A stretch of DNA of 64,000 nucleotides from Sporopachydermia quercuum (lineage: Eukaryota > Ascomycota > Sporopachydermiomycetes > Sporopachydermiales > Sporopachydermiaceae), in NCBI GenBank assembly GCA_001599295.1, contig BCGN01000007.1, positions 322,433 to 386,432 on the forward strand. The letters run 5' to 3'. Under the pieces are notes generated by a model. The model was given only the letters and a program-made list of their open reading frames with translations, made no database searches and was not told the DNA's origin. Shown here piece by piece: positions 30,927 through 42,800 of this stretch. A program made the position numbers and the translations under genes. Every line of letters starts with the position of its first letter. Positions within the stretch are counted from its first letter, which is position 1.

Positions 30927-33638
30927 ATGCTTGGGGCATTGGAGAAACTTGTTCTGGCACAAATCGTGTACCAAACAATCGAAAATGCTAAACCAGCAAC
31001 AGGTGCTAATAAAACGTCTTTCTTCATAGTTAATGTTGCATTGATTACATCGCAATTCAATAGTAACCCCATGATCTTGGAAAAACTAAAAAGCTTTAAA
31101 GAACGCGGCATTGGTATAGGGAATGGAAGCAGCAACACCAATAGTAACAGTCCTACAACTACCACTGGAGGTATAGAAGAAGGATTTCTTAATGAAGAGA
31201 AATGCACAAGAGAAATAAAGGAACTTTTACATCATGAAAAGTCGTTTATTTATTCCAGTAGCCATACACCTTCTATGTTGCAGATCTCAACTGATGCTCT
31301 GCAGTATTTGAGCTCAGCTATACATAAATTATATGACCAGTACAAACTGGTGTTAATACAGTTAATCAAGAACGATGAAGAGAAATACCAATCCAAGATA
31401 AAAGAGATTGAAATGATCGAGAAAGGTGAATTAGACAAAGAACTCGTGAGAGAAAATGCAGTGTTGGCCCAAATCAAAACTGCCCAGCAAGCCCATAGGT
31501 TACATCCGCAAGGTCAGAGAGGCAGACAACAGTACAGGTCACAAACTCCTATTTCACATCAAATCCAAAGACAAATTTACTCTTCCATGTCTAACATGAC
31601 CCAAAGGAAGTCTTCATCGCCACAGGTTCCTGATAGATCGAGATCCATTACGCCTGGTAAAGAGATGAGTAATTCTATCTCTTCTGGTAGCACTGGACCC
31701 TCTACTAACTCTTCTCCAAAATCAGCTCCTGCTGCTAATACTGTTTCGACGTCTGTAACTGCTCCTGTGCCAAATAACGTTGTAGTATCTAAAGAAAAAA
31801 CTGTTACTGGTGATGTTTCTGTTAGAGAAACAGTACCTGCGGCTACTAACGGTACTAATTCTGGAACCCCTGCGAGTACAACGAGTAACATTCCTATTTC
31901 CAATACTCTAAACAAAAATGGCACTTCTAGCATGAGCGATAGTACCGTTTCTAGTACTGATAGTAGACTGACAGAAGAACTCCATATAGGAATAGGGACC
32001 AAGCGGAAACTTGATGATACTACAAATACCCAAAGCATCAGTATCAAGAAAGAGAAGCTTGAACAAAACACGAGAACTATTGAAGATATTGATATGAGAG
32101 ATTCTGATGTTCGTGAGAAAAATGGTAATTCNAATACCAATGCTATTGCTAATGCTAGTGACGAGGCTATTGGAGCAAATACTAATAGCGACAATATCAA
32201 GGTAGAGCAAGCAAAACTAGAAATAGAAAAGGGGGGAAACGTGAACTTGAACCTGAATCAACAGAAGCAAGGAAAAGGACTAGTACAATATCAAACCGCA
32301 AAACCGGGATTGAAACAAGAGCTCAAGAAAAAACTAAATGAAGCCTCAAAAGAAGAACCAGAAGTTGGGAAAAAGGTGCCAGCTAGCAATGCTGAGAGTA
32401 CTGCAGGTCGTGAGAACACTTCTAGTAGTAACGTTAATGATACCACCGTCACTGATGCTGTCAGTGGAAAGATTTCTGATGCTTCTTTTACAGGTAGTAA
32501 TAACGTTTCTCCTGTTCCTACTACTGATGTCTCTAAGAATCCTGCTGACATGTCTAAGGCTGTTACTGCTGGTGGCGATGACACGCCGCTCAAAGAAAAG
32601 ACATCTCAAGGCTCTGTTCACGCTGGAAGATCCCCAAGGTCTGCCAGTCCTGCCACTCCAGGTAGTGTTGATGGTGAAAAGGAAAATATCTATCAAGATG
32701 CTTTTGAAGAGTTGCCTCGGGAGCCAGTCAGCATTATGCCCAATGAGACTGAGGCAAAGGCGGGAGCCGATGGAGCAGAAAAGCTGACGGAGACAGAAGA
32801 GCAAAGAGTAATTAGTAAGTCAACACACACTGCTGTTGCAAGTAAGAGTAATGATAGTTTGAACGTGAACGTGAATAAGGAGAAGGAGAAGGAGAAGGAT
32901 AAGAGTGAAGCTAATGCAGATGCTGCGGCTAGTAACTCTGAAGTAAAGGTAGATTCGAGTGGTATTATCGGTACTATAGCAGCTTCTCCTAGTTTATCAA
33001 AAGGAATCAGTACCGCTAAGACTAAATCTACTTCTGATACTACTCTCTCAACTTCTACATCAAAATCTACAGAAGTTTTATCTCTAATTTATGATAAGAA
33101 TGATAATGATACTGATTATAAGAGCGCTGAAACGTTGGATTCGGCCAAGAAAAACCCTAAAGCCACGACTAAGTCGCCTGAGACCTCCAACCAAAAAGAG
33201 GAATCCACTGCAACAAGTATAAACAATATGTCGCGATCAATTGTCGCGGCAACAGAGGAAAGTAATGATACAATGCATGAACCACCAAAGCATAAACCAA
33301 ATCGTCGTTTCCAATCATTAATAGCTCCAGTGTTGTCAGATCTCATGTCTAATAGAAATGCGTCGTTTTTCATGCACCCTGTCCATGAAAGTGATGCCCC
33401 GGGTTACTACGATATGATATTTACACCAATTGATCTGAAATCAATCAAGGATCAAATAAAAGATGGCAGGCTACAGAATACAACTGAATTAGCCAGAGAA
33501 TTATGGCGCATGTTTGCTAATGCTGTTATGTATAATAAATCTGGTTCAGATGTGTATGAATGGACGTTAGAAATGGTTCGTGATTTCGAATTACTATGGC
33601 AAGTGATCGAAGAAGCTGAAGGAGAGTCCGAAGAGTAA
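30927..33638 (+). CDS. Bromodomain protein of BRD8/Bdc1 type (probable NuA4 subunit)
   Basis: 903 residues from the first in-frame ATG. The N-terminal 175 residues are helical and BRD8-like (LGALEKLVLAQIVYQ, then YQSKIKEIEMIEKGELDKEL). A long Ser/Thr/Asn/Lys-rich middle follows. A single bromodomain sits at the extreme C-terminus (about 792-895), with SDAPGYYDMIFTPIDLKSI and NAVMYNKSGSDVYEW; the Asn of MYN is the acetyl-lysine-contacting residue. This layout matches S. pombe Bdc1 and animal BRD8, which belong to NuA4/TIP60; S. cerevisiae NuA4 lacks such a subunit (known). Bdf1/2 are excluded because they carry two bromodomains and an ET domain. Membership in NuA4 is inferred from architecture. 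Confidence 0.72.
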   Translation: MLGALEKLVLAQIVYQTIENAKPATGANKTSFFIVNVALITSQFNSNPMILEKLKSFKERGIGIGNGSSNTNSNSPTTTTGGIEEGFLNEEKCTREIKELLHHEKSFIYSSSHTPSMLQISTDALQYLSSAIHKLYDQYKLVLIQLIKNDEEKYQSKIKEIEMIEKGELDKELVRENAVLAQIKTAQQAHRLHPQGQRGRQQYRSQTPISHQIQRQIYSSMSNMTQRKSSSPQVPDRSRSITPGKEMSNSISSGSTGPSTNSSPKSAPAANTVSTSVTAPVPNNVVVSKEKTVTGDVSVRETVPAATNGTNSGTPASTTSNIPISNTLNKNGTSSMSDSTVSSTDSRLTEELHIGIGTKRKLDDTTNTQSISIKKEKLEQNTRTIEDIDMRDSDVREKNGNXNTNAIANASDEAIGANTNSDNIKVEQAKLEIEKGGNVNLNLNQQKQGKGLVQYQTAKPGLKQELKKKLNEASKEEPEVGKKVPASNAESTAGRENTSSSNVNDTTVTDAVSGKISDASFTGSNNVSPVPTTDVSKNPADMSKAVTAGGDDTPLKEKTSQGSVHAGRSPRSASPATPGSVDGEKENIYQDAFEELPREPVSIMPNETEAKAGADGAEKLTETEEQRVISKSTHTAVASKSNDSLNVNVNKEKEKEKDKSEANADAAASNSEVKVDSSGIIGTIAASPSLSKGISTAKTKSTSDTTLSTSTSKSTEVLSLIYDKNDNDTDYKSAETLDSAKKNPKATTKSPETSNQKEESTATSINNMSRSIVAATEESNDTMHEPPKHKPNRRFQSLIAPVLSDLMSNRNASFFMHPVHESDAPGYYDMIFTPIDLKSIKDQIKDGRLQNTTELARELWRMFANAVMYNKSGSDVYEWTLEMVRDFELLWQVIEEAEGESEE

Positions 33639-34136
33639 TTTTTGACTGGAAAATGCAAGAAGTTTACATAAATAGTATGGGTTGACAGGAAAATGTTGCT
33701 GATGGATAATAGAGTTGTTGAAATGGTGACGGTGGTGGTGGTGGTGGTGGTGGTGAGATGGTATAGTATAAGATAACATAGTATAATATGGGATAGTCTT
33801 CAATAGTAAATACTAACCTAACATACATGAACTATCAACATTCTGATTCTCGTTCACCTTTAATTTCAACCACTTTAATGTGATACAATAAAAATGTAAC
33901 GTTTCAAGGGGTTCTTTTGATCGTCCGGTATTTTATCACCGTTCTTCCTCTACTTTGTAAAAATACTCATTTCATACAATGTAATAAATCAACTGCTAGT
34001 GATAGAACAGCCTCATCGTTATTATTATTGTTGTTTTCCTCCTCGTCCTTATAATCTATATACAATAAAATATTTCAAAAACAATGATAAAGAATTGTTT
34101 CTATAATCCTTGTCAAAGACTCAACTGCATTTTCCT
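33639..34136. other. Convergent spacer bromodomain gene/TIM9
   Basis: A 498-base AT-rich spacer with a GGT microsatellite at 33731-33754 and several AATAAA/TATATA-type 3'-end elements. No gene seen. Confidence 0.45.
33731..33754. repeat. (GGT)8 microsatellite
   Basis: Eight perfect GGT units in the 3' flank of the bromodomain gene. Confidence 0.95.
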
Positions 34137-34566
34137 TCAACGTTGCATAGACTTGGTCAATAAATCGCTGGATTGTATGTTAGTATCAGAGGCAAGAGTA
34201 GAGACAGCAGATACACATATATATTTATGATACAGTAAACTTTCTTGCAGAATGCACAAACAAAGTTTATAATATCATTGTTCATACTCTCATCGTGATC
34301 CTTTCGCTGTTGATCCATCTCCTGAATACTTACTTTTGTTCTTGGAATCTTTGTCCCACTCGTTCACTGTGTTTCAAAAACTTTTCTGCACATTTCAATG
34401 TGCAAGCCTCTTCACGTCCGGTCAATTTGTTTGAAGTGAAATCGTTGACGCAATCATTGAAACATCTTTCCACTAATGAAGAATACAATCTCATGAAATC
34501 TTTCATTTGCTTCTTTTCCAAGATAGCTTGAAACTCTTGTTGTTCACGTAGGTTTAATTGTTCCAT
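34137..34566 (-). CDS. TIM9: TIM9, small TIM chaperone of the mitochondrial intermembrane space (two exons)
   Basis: Exon 1 is 34334-34566 and exon 2 is 34137-34167, separated by a 166-base intron with donor GTAAGT, branch TACTAAC and acceptor CAG. The product is 87 residues, the same length as S. cerevisiae Tim9. The twin CX3C motif is present (CFNDC and CTLKC), with [17 protein letters not shown] and the highly conserved [16 protein letters not shown]. Splicing creates the Asn after RFQEQ and adds DLLTKSMQR. Without splicing, the donor itself supplies a TAA stop after residue 78. Tim9 with Tim10 escorts hydrophobic carriers across the intermembrane space (known). Confidence 0.94.
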
Positions 34567-35873
34567 TTTGATAGTTGAGTATTATAAGGGTTTTGTGTTG
34601 TATAGTACGAAGGCAGATAAACAGAAAAATCAGATTGCTATGTGGGTATCGTATAAAGAAATGATGTGGACTGTATAGTGTTGAACCATTGACAGAGAGA
34701 GATTAACAGCGTTAATNGTACAAGAATGATGATTAGCCACTGAGATGTTGAAAAATTTCCATTTTGTCACTTTTCAGCATAAGTGTTATTTATTGTTGTG
34801 TGCATTGCTAAGGTAATTAATGATTATGTGATCTGAGGGTGGAAAAGATATTGTGATTATGTCATTACTTTGATGTTTCCTAGTTTTTCTTGCGTACATA
34901 ACGGAGAGGAGTTGGAGGGGAAAGAAATGAAGATTTGATGAGTGGTTAGGAAATCTGGTTAGAGAACAATGGAGGAAAGTGCATAATAGACATGAAGAGA
35001 TTGCTAAATGTTTNTTAAATAAAAGAGTTTACTGAGTTGCAAGTTGGTTAAAAGTGAGTCCATTTGATGAGATAGAGAGGTCTGCTGGTGCGAAATGATG
35101 TGTAATGAGAGGTGATGGTCAATGTGGGGGACGAGATCGGGCAAGCATTGAATTATAGGCTCGAATATAGGCTTTTTCATTAAATCGGCTCAAGAATAAC
35201 ATTTTAAGTGATTTCAATCAATCAATCTTTATGTAGGGCATTTTAACTAAGAGCATAGACAATAATTTTTGTTTTCTGTTATTCATTGTGAAACAAGGAA
35301 AAGTACCTGCCTGTACCCCTTGTCACAATATTTAGGTGATCATTGCATTCGAAGGTCAAGCTCTGTGATGATGTGATAGCCAGGTTATATGCATTGGCTA
35401 CTAAAAGTTCAGTCATCCCTATTGAGTCTTGATAGANTCCAGAATTCTTAAACTCTTCTGAAATTTATGAACCGATTAATGGAATAAATAACGAGTAGGT
35501 TGTGATGAATCGATGCCCTCATTGAAAGATCTAGGTGTACGGATGAATATAAACGTGGGGAGAGAAAAACAGAAAAGCAATTGAGCGTTAAAAGATAGAA
35601 GGCAAAGGGCCTACTGAATAATTGAGAATATGAATTTGTTATGTATGGTAACCTGTTGGAATGATTGACAATGTCTGAAAGCACACAAATGGTTATGCAT
35701 TGAGGAATATTAATTACATAGTAGAACAAGATGTTTCAAGTTGTAGTCAATCACCTTTCTTTGTTGAACTAACCATTGCGTATAATCTACCGACACATTA
35801 TTATTCGTAACATTTTTTTCATAAATTCAGTTAGTTTATATAATTATATATACTCAGTACTAGAGAAGTATTT
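34567..35873. other. Spacer between TIM9 and TAL1
   Basis: 1.3 kb with the TIM9 promoter at the left and the TAL1 3' end at the right. A 93-codon minus frame at 35448-35729 is low in quality and not supported. No RNA gene seen. Confidence 0.4.
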
Positions 35874-36854
35874 TTAGGCTTCAACTTTCTCCGTCAACAA
35901 TTCCAAAAGAGTGACACAATCAGCAGAGAACTTTCTGATACCTTCAGACAACTTTTCAGTGGACATTTGGTCTTCATTCAAAGCAAATCTGAAAGCAGGT
36001 TCATCATCGACATAGGTAACTTTTTCCAAGTCAAGAGCTTGAGCGGCTTGAGCATCTAACTTCTTAGGAAGTTCTTCAGTAGAGTTGTATAATTCTTCTA
36101 GTAACTTGGGGGCAATGGTGAGGAAATCAACACCTGCTAGTTCTTTGATTTCACCAGTGTTTCTGAAAGAAGCACCCATAACAATGGTTTTGTAACCAAA
36201 CTTTTTGTAGTAGTTGTAGATATTCTTGACGGAAACGACACCAGGATCTTCAGCACCTTCGTAATTCTTTCCAGTGGAAGCCTTATACCAATCCAAAATT
36301 CTTCCTACAAAAGGAGAGATCAAAGTAACTTGAGCTTCAGCACAAGCAACGGCTTGGGCGAAAGAGAACAATAAAGTCAAATTACAATGAATTCCGTACT
36401 TGGCTTCTAGTTCTCTGGCAGCTTGAATACCTTCCCAGGTTGAGGCAATTTTAATCAAGATTCTTTCTTTATCGATACCCTTGCTCTTGTATAAATCGAT
36501 TAATTCAATGGCCTTCTTGATGGTAGCTTCCTTGTCGAAAGACAATCTAGCATCAACTTCAGTAGAAACTCTGCCAGGAACAATCTTCAAAATGGCAGTA
36601 CCGAAATTGATAAGTAAGATATCTAAAGCAAGGTTGGCAATTTCTTCGACTGACTTACCTTCAGCTTGAGCCTTAGCTTCAGCAATGGCATCATCGATCA
36701 GTTGGACGTATTCTCCCTTCTTGGAAGCAGCCAAAATCAAAGATGGGTTGGTGGTTGAATCTTGGGGCTTATATTTGGCAATTGATTCGAACTCACCGGT
36801 GTCGGTAACGACAACGGTGCCTGTAGCCTTCAAGTAGTCTAATGAAGAAGACAT
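35874..36854 (-). CDS. TAL1: TAL1, transaldolase
   Basis: 326 residues, full length for the eukaryotic transaldolase family. The Schiff-base lysine is Lys135 in [13 protein letters not shown]. Other family blocks are [22 protein letters not shown], the [14 protein letters not shown] strand and [12 protein letters not shown]. The enzyme moves a dihydroxyacetone unit between sedoheptulose-7-phosphate and glyceraldehyde-3-phosphate in the non-oxidative pentose phosphate pathway, in the cytosol. Codon use is strongly biased to TTG, GCT, ACT and AAG, which is typical of a highly expressed yeast gene. It starts at the first ATG. A TATTATAAAGAGG sequence about 170 bases upstream, on the coding strand, is a plausible TATA box. 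Confidence 0.97.
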   Translation of the reverse strand: MSSSLDYLKATGTVVVTDTGEFESIAKYKPQDSTTNPSLILAASKKGEYVQLIDDAIAEAKAQAEGKSVEEIANLALDILLINFGTAILKIVPGRVSTEVDARLSFDKEATIKKAIELIDLYKSKGIDKERILIKIASTWEGIQAARELEAKYGIHCNLTLLFSFAQAVACAEAQVTLISPFVGRILDWYKASTGKNYEGAEDPGVVSVKNIYNYYKKFGYKTIVMGASFRNTGEIKELAGVDFLTIAPKLLEELYNSTEELPKKLDAQAAQALDLEKVTYVDDEPAFRFALNEDQMSTEKLSEGIRKFSADCVTLLELLTEKVEA

Positions 36855-37623
36855 TGTGATATGATTATCAATATTAACAGTAAAAATAATAAATCCTGGA
36901 GTTGTGTTTATTTCTGCAACTGATGTAGTTTCACGATTCCTATATTCAAATGTAAACTACAAATCAATGTTTTCTTTCTTCCAACTATTGTTGATTCATT
37001 TAATTATCCAGTCTGCGAATTGGCCTCTTTATAATACTTGTGTTAATGTTGCATTGCATATTACCGANTTATGTTTCGTAGTTAAGGTTAAATCATGGTT
37101 ACATAGAAAAGGGGAATTTCACTCAAAATGATTACGTACATATGGTATGGGTATGTACGTAATAATGATTTTGATTGAACAATAAATGATTTGATTTTGA
37201 TGTGATTAATATATGAGAATGTGAGTTATAATAATGATGATAAAGATGGAGACTCTTTTATTAGTATTGTATGCATTTCATTCATGGTAGTGGTTTGCTA
37301 TTACAGTATATATGTTTGGGAGAGTGTAAGAGGGTAAAATACTTGTAGTAGTTTAGGAGGCATAGAGGTGTCATTTGCATGAGAAGCGTTTGATTCCATA
37401 CATTTTCGATACAAGTTATAAAAGATCTACTAGAGGGACGGATTAAATGATTGATGAGTAAAGAATAAGTGAATGACACAAATCAACTGTGGATTTGTTG
37501 ATCTTAATAAGCAAATGATGAGCTAGAACAGATTATTGGCTATCTTTTCAAAGTTTGGTATCCTGTTGATGATCATGGACTGGTGATGTGCGAGATAGTT
37601 CAAGGTTAAAAATGATGGATGAC
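36855..37623. other. Upstream region of TAL1
   Basis: 770 bases between TAL1 and the 98-residue ORF. A TATA-like element lies at about 37023-37035 on the minus strand. Otherwise AT-rich with no supported gene. Confidence 0.4.
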
Positions 37624-37920
37624 TTATTGATCTGGCAAAGAATCTACTATATAGTACTTGAAAATTGCCGTCAAAATAGGATTGTGAACCAGCTGAGATG
37701 CATCTACAATGAACCATTTATATATTTCTCCTTTTGTTATAGATAAACCCTCATTATAAACTATGGTCTCCGTATTGAGTCTTTGATCGCATATTGAATG
37801 TAGTGCATGGGGGTACAGGATCAGATCAGAATTCACCCGAACAAAACGGTACCATGTTGGCGAAGCATACGAATGTGCTAGATTGATGGTTTGGATAGTC
37901 GATGTCTTCATAGAAGACAT
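37624..37920 (-). CDS. Small conserved-looking protein, 98 residues (hypothetical)
   Basis: An ATG-initiated 98-codon ORF whose composition looks like a genuine globular protein: balanced hydrophobic strands, few repeats, two Trp. It reads MSSMKTSTIQTINLAHSYAS, then WYRFVRVNSDLILYPHALHS, and later LSITKGEIYKWFIVDASQLV with a hydrophobic C-terminal helix. The strand pattern with G-x-x-Y-x-x-F-I-V near the end is compatible with a small OB-fold of Rpa3 or Ten1 size. That is speculation; I do not recognise the family. It stands alone between TAL1 and the long SPP41 upstream region. Confidence 0.55.
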   Translation of the reverse strand: MSSMKTSTIQTINLAHSYASPTWYRFVRVNSDLILYPHALHSICDQRLNTETIVYNEGLSITKGEIYKWFIVDASQLVHNPILTAIFKYYIVDSLPDQ

Positions 37921-39821
37921 TATTACTAGTATTATTAGTATTTCAATGCTTTGGTACTTGTACTGTAAAATCGGTTCCCAACTTATTTTCTAATGGAAAA
38001 ACACTCGCAGAACTTTAGGGAATATCGCTTTACATAATGAAATTTTTGATTGCATATGAATGGTGTGGAATAGTTTAGTATAATCTGCATTATGCTTGTA
38101 GGAATAGCCTTTGCAAAACTATATATTGGAAGATAACAAATTAGAAAATATGTCTAATAAAACTCGACAATGTGGTTCATTTATTCTGTTTGATACGGTA
38201 TATATAATCAGAATAGAATATTTACTATAGCATTTTTCTTACCGTATTATTGGCTTGTATACTAGCTCTTTCAGGTTTCAATTCCAAACTACCCAGAGAA
38301 CGAAACTACTTCCGTCAAATGGGATATTCATTACAATTTTTTTGTATCTATAAGATAGATTGTATATTAAACATAACTAAACAAATTTTCTTATATTAAT
38401 TCCCAATCGTCTGTATTATTTCATTTCCATTCCACCTACATGAATAACCATGATTTCGATCTACATAATTCCATTGGAACGGGCATTGGAACGGGCATCT
38501 GATTTACTTGTGGCTTCAAAACTATTGTCATATTGACATGGTATCTCATCTTCGCATCTAACCTCATCGAGCGCCGGTTAAGATACCTGCTGTATAAACA
38601 ATTACACGGGTCTGATGATATTCATATCCGTACACATGTATAAGTATACCTGCCTTTTGAAGGGAACCGACAGGACCACTGGTGGCCGATGTCTTTATGC
38701 TTTTTACCCGTGACTGTGTGGCATAGGCTATTACTCCAAAACAATTTAATAAAAAGTGTACTTAAAAGAAATGAAAGAAGTTACTTTTCGATGAAGTAAC
38801 TAACGATGGCTCTTAATGAAAATTTTCCGAGCCGTTATTTTTACCAAACTGAATATGCGAATAAAAAGAAGAAAGATGCAAGACCAAAGCTATATACTAA
38901 TATACTTGGAAATAAGTTGATTTCTTAAGACAACAATATCGAAATGATTCAAGAGGCGTGTTTGAATGTACTTCAGAAAAAAGAAAAAAAATTAGTTTAA
39001 TCTCTCAGGAATCATTACCCATCATGCATAAGAATTATTAACCCGATCACCAATTCTAAGCAAGTTTTCAGTGTTTGAGCAACATATTCACACAGTTAGT
39101 TAATGGACTACCCAAAATAAGTAAACAAACTCATAGACATTCAATCTTCATTTATTCAAGTACTCCAGAGAACAAATCCTCAAAATCCTATTATCCTCCA
39201 ACAACAATAAACATTTTCCCCGTAGAGCAACTTCGAACAATAATGGATATCTCCACAGTTTCCCAATCAGCACAAAATCATCCCCATCGTAACAGTCGTT
39301 CCTATCTTTTTGTTCTCGAATTGTATCATTTTTTATTAATGTGTGTCGCAAGTTAATTATTACATAATCAAAAATAGCTTTAATACGATGGGAAACCTTA
39401 AATGATCTCAACCTTAAGTATCCTTCATTTTATGCTCATATTTACCTAGTTCTTTCATTTAGTGAGTAACTAGCAGAACGGTTATCATTACCTTTCACCA
39501 ACTTTGCTAAAAACTTTTAACAGAAAAGTTTGATTGTAAATCCTTTAGCAGTCACAGAGGAAGCAGTCTCACCATTTCTCTTTTCAGTAGGCGGTCTTAT
39601 CAGATGCCTATTCCTTATCAGAGATAATCCTTATCAATTGCTATTGATAGCTATATCAACATACTAATTATTGTTTGAGATACAGGGTATCTTTAGTTAT
39701 TATACTAGTCAATAAACGTTATTGCTCAATCGGAAACACGCCCAACAACAACCAATAGAGCACTGTTGGTATTTGGTGTTGGTGTTGTTGTTGTTCCCTG
39801 TTACGCCTGCCAGAACATACA
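37921..39821. other. 1.9 kb gene-free region upstream of SPP41
   Basis: It holds the promoters of the 98-residue gene and SPP41. Most of it is AT-rich, but 38460-38730 is visibly richer in GC and contains the perfect 12-base tandem duplication at 38472-38495 and short hairpin-forming sequences (for example CCACTGGTGG near 38677). No open frame covers this island. It could contain a non-coding RNA, but I cannot name one. Confidence 0.4.
38472..38498. repeat. Tandem duplication of CATTGGAACGGG
   Basis: Two perfect 12-base copies followed by CAT, at the left edge of a GC-richer island. Confidence 0.9.
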
Positions 39822-42800
39822 ATGGCTTCTGATGCTGGGGATGAACCGGAAGGGCAATCATCAGCTTTAAACGATTTAGATGAACTACAATTAGAAGATG
39901 CAGTGAATGCAGCAATGGAAGCAGCGGTTGCTGCTATGGAGCAAGATGACGCTGCTAATGATACTACTACATCAAACCAACATGATACTGATGAATTGTT
40001 TCGTACCGCGTTCCCTAGTCAGGATATGCTTGTGGCAGTTGCTCAATCTCATGTTGATATGCAAGAGCACGAACAAACTCGAGTGGAAGAACAACAACAN
40101 GAAAAGGAACTGGAAGCTGCGCATGAACATGAAATTGACGATATGAAGTCTTCAGAGCATACAAACAATATAGAGAGAGATTTACATCAATTAGAGCGTA
40201 ATAGATCACATTCGCCTGTACCTGCTGAAGATGATACCGAGCAACCTCAACCTTTGCAAGCTGCGCACGTAGCTATTGAAACTGCTACAAGAGCAGGTAG
40301 TACAGATACCCCAATTGCAAATGGAGAAGAAGAATCGAAAGACGTAGAGATGAAACAGCCTGATGAGATGGAGTTGGCTCTTCAGAGCCTAGACAACTTC
40401 GACTTCAACAACTTGAACATGAATGATTTGCAAATACAGCCAAATTTACTCAATGCTATGCAATCCTTGGTGACTCAATCGCTTGATGAGATGCATCCAG
40501 ATGGAACAGAGTCCCAAAAGGAAGGCCAGAGTGAATCAAAAATAGTAGAGCCATCGCCTGCAGCAGGAGGTAACGAAGGAGAGAAATCAAGCGGTAGATC
40601 AACAGAACCAGTCAATCAGGTTCCCAATAGTGAACATGAAAGTCCTAATTGTATTGAAATCCCAAAACCCGAATCAATACTTTCAGAAGAATCAGGTGGA
40701 AACGCGGCGCCACCGGAGAAGGAAAAGGATAATGTAGATAGTACCAATGAAAAGCCGATTGACGTGAATGATTTCCAGCTTGCACTTCCATCGGCTGAAG
40801 AATTAGAAGAGCAAATGAAGAATTTGCCGATATCTCTTGATGCTTTAGGAGATTTAGGTGCTTCTATGACTCAAAGCTTGGCCCAATTGTCAGAATCGAT
40901 GAACGAGTATCAATCAACGGCAGTTGATCGTTCCAAAGGAATTGATGATAATAACGCTGATACTAGCGGGATTGAGACTGCAGACAGTGCTAATGAGGAT
41001 GATAACGGTGCTAGTGATGACTTATCTGCCTTTGATAGCACATTATTGTCAAAGGTTGTTCAAAATATGATGAAATCTCTTCATCCAGAAGGTGAAGATG
41101 AAGCTGAAGCTGCCCATCAACTTGGTGATGTCAATGAATCTATAGACACTTCCATTTCCAATGATGTGTTAGATCCAACTCTTATTTTGAAGAATGCTCT
41201 AGCGTTAGCCATGGAAAACCCTGATGATCTGATAGGGAACATGCAACTACCAGAAGAGGCTTTTGGTGTTGGAGAATCAACTGCAGGTGAAGACAAAAAT
41301 GAGACTAATGCTACAGAAAAAGNAGAGCAAGAAGCTGCATTAGCTAGTTTAGAACAAAGCTCCACCTTAGAGGCCGCCCTTTCACAGTTTCTACAGGGCG
41401 ATAATCAAATCGATTTGGATCAACATACTGGCTCATCTACATCTCTATTAGAAGCCCTGTTACATGGCGAAGTCGGCCAGAATGCAAAATCCAAACCAAA
41501 ACGGATAAGAAAGGCCCAACCAAGAACTCCGAGAGCTCCAAGGGCCCCCAAGAAACCAAAGGAGCCTAAAGCAAAGAAAGCTAAGGAACCGAAGCCTCCG
41601 AAGCCGCCAAAGCCACCTAAAGCTCCAAAGCCGCCTAAAGAACCTAAAATACGAAAGGAAAAAGCACTTCCCCAGCCTAAAGATGGTCTAGTGGCTGCTG
41701 GTGATGAAGTCGCTGTGGATAAATCAAAGGAAGGTACTGAAGAGGAAATACCCAAGACATCCAAGCCAAAGACACCCCGAAAGCCCCGAAAGAAGAAGGC
41801 CGATAAGCAGGAACCCAAATACGACAGTGAAGGTAANTTGATACCTTCTGTCAGTACCGGTGTCGATGGTAAAGCTGGTTTTACGGACACTGGTGGAGAT
41901 GATAAGAATAAGGGTAAGGATAAAGATAAGTCTGAAGCCAAGAAGAAAGAAAAAGTCCCAAGGAAACCACGTAAAAAAAAGGAGAGAGCTGGGAATCATG
42001 ACACTTCTATCGTTGGTATTGCTGCCAATACGCCAACAATCAACCTCAACACTTCGATTACGCCAAATACTGTACCTACTGATCCTAAATTGGCTATGAT
42101 TGATGCAATCTCTGTTTCAAAGGCCTTTGCTACTGCTGCACCAGAAACTCATTCTTTGAAACAAGTGCACTTCTCCGGGAGTTCAACTGGTGGTGCCAGT
42201 GCTAACGCTGGTTCAACCTCTTCTGCTCCTACTAGGGGTACTGGTTTATCTATTGCCGAAACATTGGCATTGGCAAGACCCCGCAGAGACTATTCATCAA
42301 TTCAGTCTCTAGAAGCAGAAAGAGCACGTCAGGATGCTCTGAAGAAAGATTCAGACTCTTTTGGACGGTTGATGAATAGAACTGGTCCCAACCCAAGAAT
42401 TGCTGCTAGTCTTGCCTCTGCCATGAAAAATTTGCCTTCTAATTCAGGAATTGGCAGTATTAATTCTAATGAAGCCAGAACTGGTGGGAGCAGTAACAAC
42501 GAGCCTAAGATGACATTTAAGAACAGGTTTTTGAACGAAAGTGCTGTTGAGGCTGGCCAATTGAAATATCTTACCAAGCCAAAGACAACCAAGTTTGTTC
42601 ATCATGTTCCTTCGAACTCTGGTATCAAATTGCAAGGCAACTCTAAAGCCGGTTCAGACTCTGATAGCAATGACAGTGGAACAAATCATCTGGCACTGCT
42701 CGCTCAGCAATTGTATTCTAGCTCGGCAGATTCGTTAAAGAAAGTCTCCGACGGCGATATCAATCTTCCGCCTGCGGACCAAAACGTAAGCCAATCAGGA

